Source of the DNA: Echinarachnius parma
Taxonomy: Eukaryota > Echinodermata > Echinoidea > Clypeasteroida > Echinarachniidae
NCBI GenBank assembly: GCA_037951105.1
Contig: JBAMJV010008090.1
Location: 62,001 to 126,000 of the forward strand
Direction: 5' to 3'
DNA: 64,000 nt
Shown here: one piece after another, positions 20,962 through 31,357 of the stretch
Numbering within the stretch: position 1 is the stretch's first letter
Layout: every line of letters begins with the position of its first letter
Notes under the pieces: generated by a model
Database searches by the model: none
The model's input: the letters and a program-made list of their open reading frames with translations, nothing else
Told to the model about the DNA's origin: nothing
Made by a program: the position numbers and the translations under genes

Positions 20962-21915
20962 AAGTTTCCTGATGTCATTCCAATTTCTAAGGATACCTTT
21001 GAGGTCTTGTTGAACGTTTTGTTGCCAGTTCATTTAGGGTCGACCCCTTTGTCTTCTACCTGGGGGACTCCACCATCATGACCATGGAGTTTGGTTTGCT
21101 ATATAGGTGGTCCGGGGGAAGACCTGCTACATGGCCCAACCAATTCAGGCGCCTTTTACAAATTGTTGTGGATACTGGAGGCTGCTTTATACTACTTTGT
21201 TTGTGATGAAGTCATTCCACTTCGTGTGTAGGATCTTTTGTAGGCAGTTTGAGTCAAAAACATCCAGTTTATTTTCATAAGTATTTTTTAAATTCCATGG
21301 TTCACAGCCATACAAAAGGGTCGACAGTACATTTGTAATGTAGAAACGAAGCTTGCTCTTAAAGGAAAACATCTTGCTGGACCAGATTGTGTTGAGTTTG
21401 ATTAAGGCTGCTGATGCTTTTCCCATTCTGCATTCAAGGTCTGAGAGTTTCTAATTTCTCAGCCTTCAATACCCTTGTCTTTTATTTGCCTGCGTTAAGA
21501 CCCAGTCAGTTGCGATGGCAATAGAAATGGAGACAGTATGTATCGTTGTCGTACACTTGTGAGTAATTTTAACTAGTCACTCAAGCCATCTTCAATTATT
21601 ATGCAGCAACGTGTATTGATATAAACCTGTTCAATAGCGTTGACGCCTTTTTAAGGGATACCATATATATAAGATGAGTACTTTTTACAATGAGGGTCTG
21701 TGAATACTGTCGAAAGCTTTGCTGAAATCGATAAAGCTGGCAGTAAGGGGGACCTGATACTCTTGGCATTTTTCAATGATTCGTCGGAGGGTAAAGATCT
21801 GCTCAGCGCATGAACATTCGGGCCTGAAGCCTGCCTGTTCTTCCCTAAGCTGGGTGTTAACTGCACTTCTCATTCGGTTCAATGTGGTATAACATGGGAT
21901 GAATGTAAACATTAT
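20962..21915 (-). pseudogene. Non-LTR retrotransposon relic, minus strand
   Basis: Read on the minus strand, 21912-21685 encodes reverse transcriptase text (LREEQAGFRPECSCAEQIFT ... ASFIDFSKAFDSIH), where FSKAFD is the first catalytic block. 21426-21187 encodes MGKASAALIKLNTIWSS ... LLYGCEPWNLK. 21180-20990 gives RRLNWLGHVAGLPPDHL. The middle of the reverse transcriptase is missing (the 21430-21640 stretch is unrelated or decayed) and frames shift, so it is dead. The C-terminal RRLxWLGH text is common in I/RTE-like elements. Confidence 0.75.
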
Positions 21916-22098
21916 ACATGTATAAAAAAGGGAAAATATGTTTACATATTTGATATATGATTCATGTTATTTCAGTAAATTTTTAAACATGTTAATGAAG
22001 CATTTTTTTAGCATGTTTAATTAATTATTTTAATACGATCATGTAATTCCGGCCAAAATTTAATTAAAAAGAAGAATCCAATTTTGAAAATCGCTTAA
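21916..22098. other. AT-rich spacer
   Basis: No feature recognised. Confidence 0.4.
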
Positions 22099-22484
22099 AG
22101 GGAGCTAGTAACTTTGTTGACATGTGCAAAAAGTGATGTATGGTTGATGCAATGTATATTGTTGTTATCTCATAATATGTCCACAGGGTATTGTGTGAAA
22201 ATGCCAAGTAATGAGCGAAAATGCAAAGTGATATTTATTAACTCACTGCACTCACTTTGTACACGATACACGTTACACGAGCGAAGTATTCAGATAAGAA
22301 AAACTCCGGTGGAGTTTTTCTTATCTGAATACTTCGATCGTACATATCTTTGCAACGAAAGGGAAATTTGAAAAACCGAAACCTGTCCCATGATTTTATT
22401 GTTAATACGAATACAACAAGGTATGAGGGAACCGCTAGAATTAAAATTGTATTTTGAGGATTTGGACAATGTTACTAAGTCCCT
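22099..22484. mobile_element. AGGGAyCTAGTAAC MITE, intact inverted copy
   Basis: Flanks are TTAA at 22095-22098 and 22485-22488. The ends AGGGAGCTAGTAACTTTGTT and CAATGTTACTAAGTCCCT are inverted. Orientation is opposite to 16096-16474. It contains a perfect hairpin with 26-bp arms (22282-22307 and 22311-22336) around a GGT loop. The open frame at 22114-22371 is an artefact of the repeat. Confidence 0.8.
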
Positions 22485-23229
22485 TTAAAGAGCATCCAAA
22501 TTAGAGCAGGAAAGTTTGTTTTGGGCATTCGGGCATTCAAATTCGTCAATTTGCGAGCGATTGTAAAAAGTGTGCATTGTAATTCGTCATAGTGTACACT
22601 GATCATGTAAATGAAACGAACTTGTAGAGGGCGGGATGTTTGAACTGAGTTAATAAAACAAAACATAGCATTTTCAACATGATGAATAATGATGAAATTG
22701 TACATAAGTTAAATGAATATTACACAAAAAAACACGTAAGAATGACATTGCATTCCTTATTAAAATTATTGTAATTCCCATACAAAATGTGTACTTATTT
22801 CACGCATATGGGGAAATATGTCTTTGAATTAGGACAGTAGTATGTGACACTTTATTATGGATATTTACAATTGGAGAATAAATGCAACAATTCGTTTTTT
22901 AAGGGACATAATATTATATAAACCGAACCAATTTTAATGCTTAATGTGCGGAATCGGGTGCCTATAAACGATTTTGAATGTTGATCGAGGTACAAATGTT
23001 TTGATCTACATGCCGTGCGCTAAATGAATGACGATTGTGCAGTATTAATTTGAACGATAAAAAAACTCATTTGTATAAACTGGAGTACAAAATCAAATGC
23101 ATATCATCGAATTTGAATGAACTTAAATTGAAAATGAAGATAGTGAACATCACGTGAAGACAAATCGCTAAAATGTGAATGATCGAATCGTCAGTTTGGC
23201 TCTTGTTTTTTCAAATTTGACTGGGAAAA
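22485..23229. other. Unassigned AT-rich spacer
   Basis: No exon, RNA gene or clear repeat is seen. The minus-strand open frame at 22475-22705 has no recognisable domain. Confidence 0.4.
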
Positions 23230-23590
23230 CCAGTTGTTGATAATATCTCTATTTAATCATCATTTTAACAAAACATCACATGCACAATTTTTAAATAGAA
23301 ATGCGTGAAACCAATGATTGTTCAGAAAGCGCCTTTTTTATTATTTTGAATTGCTCTTTTTGAATGATAACGGGCTTTTTACTGAGTCGTTTGTAAGTTG
23401 TAATACCTTTCGAGCATGGTGGAGTTATAACGATTTTGTAATGTAATGGTGCAGGTTTTGGTTACTAAAATTCAGTTTAACCAAAACAGTTTTGGTTGAG
23501 TTTTGGTATAAAGAGTACAGTTTAATAAAAAGAAATGTGCATGTGATGTTTGGTTAAAATAATTATTAAATAGAGAGATCATCAACAACT
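23230..23590. mobile_element. Foldback element (TTGTTGAT / ATCAACAA ends)
   Basis: Left TTGTTGATAATATCTCTATT, then AACAAAACATCACATGCAC. The right arm carries GTGCATGTGATGTTTGGTT and ends AATAGAGAGATCATCAACAA. Fragments with the same words occur at 2240-2340, 25060-25370 and 26990-27240 (AACCAAAAC, CTGCACCATTACA). Confidence 0.65.
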
Positions 23591-24354
23591 ATTTAAAAAC
23601 ATATTTTGTACATTTGTTTTTCAACGGCCGGTTCAAAATTATTGAATTATTGTGGGATACCAAAATAATTACAAATGATTATAAGAGAACTACTACATCT
23701 GTTTATACATTTTTTCCTTTAATACCAAATTATAGTTCAATGCACCTGAACTGTATTTTGTCAGAGTAGTTTTTGTCAAAATATACAGTGGCGTAGCGGC
23801 GTAAGAATGAATTAAAATGAGGGGGGCGTGCAAATAATTTGTTTGTCACACTGCATTCTGAACTGACATTGTAACGTATTCGTTATTCTTCCTTTTATGA
23901 ACAATTTGATTTTTAAAAACCAAATGAATACGAAATTGTGCAATTGTGCACCTGTGTTTTAATGGTATCCCAGTAGTGCAGCGTGGCCGGAATGAATAGG
24001 AGTAGGGGGGGGGAGGGGTGTGATCACTACACAACGATTGTCATGATATGATACAATTTCACAAAAGGTGTTCAATTTCGTAAATTCGCAGGAACAGCTA
24101 TTATAGAATATAATTATATTCTACGACTCGGAGATGACAAAAAGGGTTTAAATGTTTTCAGGAAATATATGGCGTACCGTGCCGTGAAGGGCCGAATTAT
24201 GTAATTTGGGTTATGTACATTTAGTCTTTAAATAGAGGTGTTCTTGTTAGTGTGTACTCGAAATGTCTACATTAGGGTCGTTGTGGTACGCCAATGAGTA
24301 ACCATTGTTATATAATGGGGGGTATAATAATTAAAACGCCGCAATTGGGGGAAA
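23591..24354. other. Unassigned spacer
   Basis: No exon is recognised. G-rich tracts lie at 23820-23826 and 24004-24018 (aggggggggggaggggtg type). Confidence 0.4.
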
Positions 24355-24962
24355 TGTATGAGGTACATTGTTATATCAAATCATGCATGATTACAAAACG
24401 GTATTGTTGAACGACATTTAAAATTCTGAGTGAACAAAGTAGTGCGTGTTACCACAAAAGCCCTTTTCTGTATACTTTTGCAGCAATATTGATCTTTTTT
24501 TGGTAACTTTCCTAATGTTTATATTGGCGTTTAGGGAGCACGAGCCCCCCCCCCCCCCCCCCTCCTCCATCCTTAAAAAGCTACACCACTATAAATCTGT
24601 TCATTAGATTACAATATACACTCCTAAATGTACGTATTGCGAACGTGGTAATAGCGGCTTGAAATGGCGATATTACAATATAATGAATAAGGTATAATAA
24701 TTTCAAATTACAATACTTTGCAATCACAATAAATGCATCTAACCACATGTGTTACATGTATTACAAATTCAGACTGGATGGATTTACTCATGTATGTGGT
24801 TCTCAATAGTACAAAAGCAATTTATTGTGACTTTTGAAACTGGGTAATTTTGTTTTCAATAATGCTCATTCAGCCATGAAGTGATAGATGCATTATCTGA
24901 TCTCACACAAATTGCAATAATAAATGTGGAAATCCTCTTTACAAAGCAAAATTGTTAAAAGC
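24355..24962. repeat. Segmental duplication block P, copy 2, with C18 tract and no Harbinger insertion
   Basis: Collinear with 17268-17770 joined to 19539-19680. It carries C18 at 24545-24562. At about 24813 it runs straight from GGTTCTCAATAGTACA into AAAGCAATTTATTG, the empty site for the element at 17774-19535. Confidence 0.75.
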
Positions 24963-25852
24963 AGGTTTAAAAATGTATGATAGGGGGGACTTTCTGCTTT
25001 GTTATGTGCAGGTACATCTATATTCAAACATAAAGCCTTTCAACATTTATCACAAACATTTTTCGTTGTTGTTGTGAAAGCTGAGTTTTGGAAACGAGAG
25101 TACAGTTTGGAATGAACTGAATTTTAGTAACCAAAACCTGCACCATTACATTACAAACTAACCTTTATAACTACACCGTGCTTGTAAGGAATACATAATC
25201 ACAAATTAATAAGTGAAAAGCCTGTTTTCAAAAAAGAGCCGTTAAAACTCGCAGGGGCGCTCTCCAAAAACTCATTGGTTCCAACCATTTTAAATAAAAT
25301 ATTGCGCATGATATATTTTGTTGAAATGTGATTATATATAAAGATGATCAACAACTATTTAAAAAAAAACCTCTAATTTGTACATTTTTGGAAAGAGGAA
25401 GCATTTAAACAAAATTGTAACCGCTAGTTCAGAATTATTGAATAATTGTCATGATTGTGGGGCTCTACAATTATTACAAATGGTTATATTTATGGATGTT
25501 TCAGCCATTTCTGAATCTATTTTGATCAAATAAAGTTTATTCTGTCATTAAAATTGTATGCTATTTCAAATTTGACACTCAGTTATGCATTATGTCACAA
25601 ACAATTATTTTTTGTACCGCCCGCTATACCAAAACCTTACTTTCTTTTTAGATAAATGTAAGAAATGTCTTTTTCATGAAGACTGTTTTGTACACTGACG
25701 TGATCTTGTTTAATCACCAATTCTGATTTTAAAAAAAATAATTATCCTATCAGACAGCCATGTCAGCAGGTGCGTGGTGATGTGGTTGCATTGCAGATCT
25801 CACATTGGAAGCGTTTTGTTTTTAACAATGTGTTATTTGCACCATTTTACAG
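24963..25852. other. Unassigned; repeat fragments
   Basis: 25100-25380 is a diverged fragment of the 23230-23590 repeat family. Nothing else is recognised. The stretch ends in the acceptor-like TTTTACAG at 25845-25852. Confidence 0.4.
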
Positions 25853-26130
25853 TTCTTCTTCAAGATGGGAATAGTGGCGGTTAGGGTCGAGTAGAGGTAT
25901 ACAGTATTACAACGAAGCCTGGGGAGCTGGCTGTGGTGATGAATGGGATATCAGAGTTGCGAACGTTGTATGCAGAAGTATTGGTTTCCTAGCTGTCGAT
26001 GCCGCACTGAGAAGTGCAGCATTTGGCCAGGCACAGGAGACATTCTCCTAGATGATTGTTTTCACAATGATCTAGGAATCAATAACTGCCGAAAATCATG
26101 TGAAAATTCTGTAATTTCCTCACTTTGCCC
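25853..26130 (+). pseudogene. Broken SRCR exon
   Basis: It starts after TTTTACAG with the same phase as the intact exons and reads LLQDGN, then GRVEVY. After a frameshift come YYNEAWG, DEWDIR and ANVVCRSIGFLAVDAAL, then AAFGQ. Disabling changes are an in-frame TAG at about 25883, an extra-base frameshift in the VEVYYN region (about 25900), a lost base in the FGQGTGD region (about 26033), and loss of the segment carrying the third and fourth cysteines. It is close in sequence to the exon at 29244, so it is probably a recent casualty of domain duplication. Splicing may skip it. Confidence 0.75.
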
Positions 26131-28169
26131 AATTTCTTGAGTAGGTTTGAATTTTGTACCACTGCATTGTGATCGCTGTATGTGGCGTGCATAAAAGCCG
26201 GTCATGCAGAGCCAGCAAATTCAATGACCACGTTTACAAACAATCGGTGTCTATTAGAATACCGATGAAAGCCAAACGTGTTACAATATCGGGTGTTTTC
26301 AAACGGTTTAACAGTGCAGTAATGCTCAATTCAGGTCAGTGGCGTAGCATGGAGTAAACATATTTTAGGGGGCGTTTAACATGTATTTGGAGATATTTTT
26401 TAAATACTTATTATTTGTTATCCCTTTAGCGTGACACTGCTATTGAAGCACTGGCACTGGGCTACGCCACTTGGCATGTTTTTGGATATATTATTACGAC
26501 AGGAGGGGTACAGGTAGATATACCAAACTATCAGTCAAGAAGTATCCACTGCATACAACCAACACTATACATAATCGAGCATTATTCGCTTCAGTGAACA
26601 TACATTGATATTATCATAGTGAGTCCCTCATGTCACAAAATTGTGCATTGTGGGAGGGAACAAGATTGCTCGCGAATTTGTGTCATTATAATTTCAAAAT
26701 AAATTATAAGAACGCACAATCATACTTTTGTCTTGCCAAATTGTGTTTAGTGACCTAGAATATCTGTCTTGCAATCATTAGAAGCTTGAGGTGGTATGGA
26801 CATCCCCTTTAAAGGGGTAGTTCAGTGATGGTTTAGAGGGAGCTTCAACAATATATTTGTTGTGAGGTTATGACAAAATATCCGATTTGAAAAAAATGTT
26901 GGGGGCCAACATTTAATTGGTAATTTAAGAAAATGTTTAAAAATACTACTCAATATTTGCTTCAAATTGCTTTTAGTGATCATTTCATCAAAACGTCACA
27001 TTTACAAACTGTTATTAACATGGTTAAAACTTGAGGCGTCAAGATGACGCCCTCTAGTGTTAACGACTGTAACTTATCCTTTATATGTTTACTACCATTC
27101 AAGCGTAATTATTCGTAACTGTCTATTTTAAATGATAATTGCAAGTTTTAGATACCAAGGGATAGTATAGTTTTGGTACAGTTTTGGTCAAACTGAATTT
27201 TCATAACCAAAACAAGCACTATCACATCACAAACTGATAGTATACAACTAACGATTGGGCTTCTTGTGATCAATGTATTACCGAGGAGGTATCGTTTTTA
27301 ATAGGAAAAGACAGCCTATCCGATGGACATACTAATGTTGTTACTATAAATTGGGAAGAGCACCGTTCCGGGTTTTTTGGGGCACCCTGTATAATATTAT
27401 ATTACCTCGTATCGTGGTTACGTCACGTGTTTTGGTTATCTGTGTATAATTCTTCTCATCAATTTTGTTCTCACGTTTTAATTAAAAAAAAGATTATGAG
27501 TTTACATTGCTTTACATTATTTTAAAGTTAGCATAATAGTAAGTGATCATTTTATAATAATTGTATAGCAGTTAAATAGTTTAGTGTTTTTTTCTTTTCA
27601 AAATGACTTCCAAAAGCATACCCCCCCCCCCCCCCCTCCCCAATATCTCCACATCTAGGTCATTTTGTAACAAATAGTGTCTTTCCCTACAAACAATTTG
27701 AACCACGAACTACTCCATATCAACAGTGACCTGATATTTACCATGTATAGATTGTATTGTATTCGTAGGATGAAAAGTGGATTGTCAGTAATGGAGAACC
27801 TGACTTCATTTCAAACCGTGCTTTAATTAACATGTATCATAACAATTACTGTTTTCACTAAACAAGTAACTTTGTCTAACTACATCAGTTTGTTTCCTTT
27901 GCTGCGGGCAACGCTTCCTTTGCTGAAGACACTCCTGATTGAAAATAAACTTCACATAAATGATGCAAACCACTGCTTATTATATCAAAGCTTGGAGGAG
28001 GTCGGAATTTCAAGATCAACGAGCAAGTTGGAATATGAATATGAAGTGACATCGCCAGGCTTCCCGTATGGTAGTTATGATATAATAATTAAGCAGGTTT
28101 CGTTCTTCGCATTTTGTGACCCCATGGTCAAGTTTTACAATTGATGTATTACGTATTATGTGTATGCAG
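26131..28169. other. Intron between broken and intact SRCR exons
   Basis: No further exon is recognised. 26818-27250 contains words of the 23230-23590 repeat family (AAACGTCACATTTAC, AACCAAAAC). C16 lies at 27621-27636. The open frame at 27872-28144 has no recognisable domain. The acceptor TGTATGCAG precedes 28170. Confidence 0.4.
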
Positions 28170-28478
28170 TTCGTCTTGCGGATGGTGCAAGAAGCTATGA
28201 AGGCCGAGTAGAGATGTTCTACAACGGAGCATGGGGGACTGTCTGTGATGACGGCTGGCATATGGATGATGCAAACGTTGTCTGCAGAAGCCTAGGTTTC
28301 CCATCTGCCGAGGTCACATGGTATAGAGCACCATTTGGACAAGGCGCCGGAGACATTCTGCTGTCGGATGTTAAATGTACTGGGTCTGAGTCGAACATCT
28401 TAGACTGCAACCATCCAGGTCTTTATGTCCATCATTGCTCTCACGCTGAAGATGTTGGTGTCAGATGTAATTATACAG
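28170..28478 (+). CDS. SRCR domain exon 1
   Basis: A 309-bp exon with both junctions in phase 1 encodes one whole scavenger receptor cysteine-rich domain. It opens RLADG, then GRVEMFYNGAWGTVCDDGW, DDANVVCRSLGF, FGQGAGDILLSDVKCTGSES, LDCNH and ends DVGVRCNYT. There are six cysteines, the group-A complement, although it is encoded in one exon as group-B domains usually are. The WGTVCDD and CRxLGF motifs are diagnostic. SRCR domains bind polyanionic ligands and microbial surfaces in innate-immunity receptors; the ligand here is unknown. The acceptor is TGTATGCAG and the donor GTGAAC (28479). A potential N-glycosylation site, NYT, lies at the end. Confidence 0.9.
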
Positions 28479-29243
28479 GTGAACATTACCGACAATACAT
28501 TGACAATTAATCACGTGTATTTATGCCTTTTAGTGTGGGAAGATTAATAGTTATTTCAATAATGGGATCACGAGTACGTCACATTTGTCCTTGTTAAGCA
28601 AGACATTTGTCTACTTTCATTATTCTCAAACCAGACGTATTTTTGATTTGGGACCCAGTAGGAGGTGAACGGCATTGTAAGAAGGAATCTTCCCAATGTC
28701 CCCCAATGTCCAAGGCCATGAGTAGACTAGAAGGAAAGCTCGCACATGAGAATTAGTGGGGAAGGTGCACACAATCTTTACGTGCTGGCAATTACATTAA
28801 TACGTTTTATGACTGGGTGATAATAGTGTGAAGCGTTTACATAGTATACTTATTGAATGTTTTGATGGCTTTGCAAATTAGTAAAGTACATTAATATTAC
28901 ACTGAAATATCCTTTCAGTCAATATTCCAGAAATTTAGAGGACAATTTTATTCAAGGAATTGTTTAAAACAAAGTCATTATTGTAATTGCCACTAAACAT
29001 TACAAGTGACAGTCATATTAATTTGATGTCGGGAACAATTTTAATAACGTACTCAATGCTATTAGAATATCAATATAAATTAAGCAAAAGTTCAGAAATG
29101 CATTTAAAATATATTGTGATAGAGATGTGTTCTTTCTTCGTAGAAAGATTTCTTATTTCTTTATTGTACTTCCATAATAATGTAAAACACTTTATACTGC
29201 TCCATTTCAATACTGTATTTATATTTATATAATCACATTGCAG
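28479..29243. other. Intron between SRCR exons
   Basis: A 765-bp AT-rich intron with no other feature recognised. It ends in a T/A-rich tract and CACATTGCAG. Confidence 0.6.
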
Positions 29244-29552
29244 CTCGCCTTCTCGATGGGGATACTATCAATGAGGGTCGTGTGGAAGTATATTACAACG
29301 GAACCTGGGGAACTGTCTGTGATGATGATTGGGATATCAATGATGCGAATGTTGTCTGTATAAGTCTTGGTTTTCCAGCTGCCGAAGCCGCTCTGGGAGG
29401 CGCAACATTTGGCCAAGGTACAGGAGACATTATACTGGATGATGTTGATTGTACCGGGACAGAGTCAACCATCTTTGACTGTGCACATGCCGGATTTGGC
29501 GCCCATAACTGCATGCACAGCCAGCACGTTGGTGTCAGATGTTTACATTCAG
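29244..29552 (+). CDS. SRCR domain exon 2
   Basis: Again exactly 309 bp and phase 1-1, encoding RLLDGD, GRVEVYYNGTWGTVCDDDW, NDANVVCISLGF, FGQGTGDIILDDVDCTGTES, FDCAHAG and HVGVRCLHS, with six cysteines at the same places as the first domain. It joins the previous exon in frame (G+CT = Ala). The donor is GTAAAA at 29553. NGT gives a potential N-glycosylation site. No later exon, transmembrane segment or stop is visible. The repeat array starts 431 bp downstream, so the next exon is either beyond 64000 (an intron over 34 kb) or lost. Confidence 0.9.
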
Positions 29553-29684
29553 GTAAAATGAGAACAAGGAAACAAACGAAAAACGAAACTATCAGTAATG
29601 TTATGAGTCTCCGTTGTTTTAAAGATAAAACCAAAGCAGTTTGTCAATTTTTTTTATTTCATATTATTTTGTTATTATTGTTAA
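29553..29684. other. Intron start
   Basis: AT-rich, no feature recognised. Confidence 0.4.
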
Positions 29685-29983
29685 AGGGATCTAGTATTAT
29701 TGTCCAAATCCAATTTTTTTTTTTTGAAATTTAATGGTTTTCTCATACCGTGTTTTATCCGTATTTATACCAATATAAGCATGGAACAGGTTTTGTTTTT
29801 TCTCAAATTTCCCTTCCGTTGAAAAGATATTTACGATTGAAGTATTCAAATATTTAACTATCCACTGTATAGTCTTAACCGTGTACAAAGTCAGTGCAAT
29901 GAGTTAGGAATACCACTTTGCATTTATGCTTATTATAACATCGATTCACGTACATTTTCACACAATATATTGTTTATCTAATT
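29685..29983. mobile_element. AGGGAyCTAGTAAC MITE, truncated by the array
   Basis: It begins after TTAA (29681-29684) with AGGGATCTAGTATTATTGTC in the orientation of 16096-16474 and is collinear with it through TTTTCACACAATA. It stops near 29975, where the array begins. Its right end is not seen. Confidence 0.7.
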
Positions 29984-31357
29984 AGGTGGGCTGTACATCA
30001 TACAGACCACCTCATAATTTCGTTAGAATTGCCTTTATTAGGTGGGCTGTACATCATACAGACCACCTCATAATTTCGTTAGAATTGCCTTTATTATTAT
30101 TAGGTGGGCTGTACATCATACAGACCACCTCATAATTTCGTTAGAATTGCCTTTATTATTATTCTTTATTTTTCTTATTTCCAATCACTTTTTTGTTAGC
30201 AAGATAACTTGAAAATGGCTCAATCAAGTGCCTTGAAATTTGGCACACATATAGATAGGCATATGGACAAAGCAAAATAAGGTTTTGAACCCTGACCTTG
30301 ACTGATGACGTCATCTAGGCGCCATTTTGTAAAATTTTCTGAATATCTTCTCATGATCATATCTTCATAACGAAAAGTTGTTTCTCATTCATATTTATCA
30401 TGATCAAGGTCAATATCCGTCCGGTCAATTTCAGGTCAAAAAACGCGCGCGCATGCGTACGTGCGCGCGTCAGCGCGCGCGCAAAATTTTAAAATGTTCA
30501 AAATCGTCGCAAATTCATTTTGGATACGTTTTAGGCCATTTTAAGCATTTTACGAAAAAACGCGCACACGCGCATGCGCGCGCGTTTTCGCGCGTACTGG
30601 CATTTTGCAACATAGAATCGCCGATTTTTCTCTGTTATCATATTTAGCCCATCTTTCCAAGCATTTTGATACCTTGTTCACCTTTTTCTGACTAGTAAAA
30701 ACGCAATGAGCTTCCGTTCAAGAAACATGTCCGTGCGCGCGAGCTCTTGTAATACATAGCATATATGGGCAAAAACATGCCTATACAAAATTCATTGTAA
30801 CTCTTCAGAATGGATGGGAACTCCCAAGTTTTTTTTCATATTTGGATAGATTATGAGTCGGAGATATGATTTCATGTCTCATTTGACCCTCAATTAACTC
30901 ATGGCGTCATCATAATGGCCTCCGAACTCAAAATTTCAATTTGCATATTATGACGTCAGCATATTTTTGGAAAATTTATTGTATCTCTGTAAATATTGAT
31001 CGATTTTCTTCCAAATTTTGATATGTTCTATCTGAGACAATTCTCTACAAATGTGATGATCACGATTTTTCATTTTGACAAAGGCATCATGGCGTATTTT
31101 TGCGATTTAAGGAGGCATGTCATTTTTTAACATTTTGCGTGTATTCTCTATGGGACATGACTTTTTTTCAAAACTGGATTCTACATTCCCGTCTTTCGCG
31201 ACCAATATCTTCTTCGTTTTAGCTTCGTTTACGCTGAACTTCGAGTATGTTGTAGCTGAGACAATAAGCTATCTCAAATGAGCCCTTGATTATGTCTTTA
31301 ATTTTAGTTCGACCAGCCCACCTATACTTGTTCTAAACAAGTATTACAATTCTAGTT
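29984..31357 (+). repeat. Array unit 1 (class A, three 5' modules)
   Basis: 5' modules start at 29984, 30040 and 30102. Representative internal sites: TGACGTCA at 30306-30313 and 30951-30958; CGCCATTTT at 30320-30328; alternating purine-pyrimidine tracts at 30443-30470 and 30560-30585; 3' inverted CAGCCCACCT at 31314-31323; terminal hairpin 31324-31344; CTAG 31352-31355. Confidence 0.85.

Noticed and set aside
28219-29634. Minus-strand and alternate-frame open frames over the SRCR exons
   Set aside because: They are antisense or frame-shifted shadows of the SRCR coding sequence.
29984-30160. CRISPR-like array of about 60-bp repeats
   Set aside because: The repeats are palindromic 5' modules separated only by (TTA)n/(TTTA)n, with no unique spacers, in a eukaryotic intron-bearing locus.
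30378-30647. An 89-residue open frame repeated in almost every array unit, rich in Arg/Ala/His
   Set aside because: It has no ATG at its start (TTG). Its Arg/Ala/His stretches come from the CG tracts. Among units I count at least nine amino-acid-changing differences (units 1, 2, 5, 8, 10, 12, 13, 20, 24) against about two silent ones, so there is no sign of protein selection.
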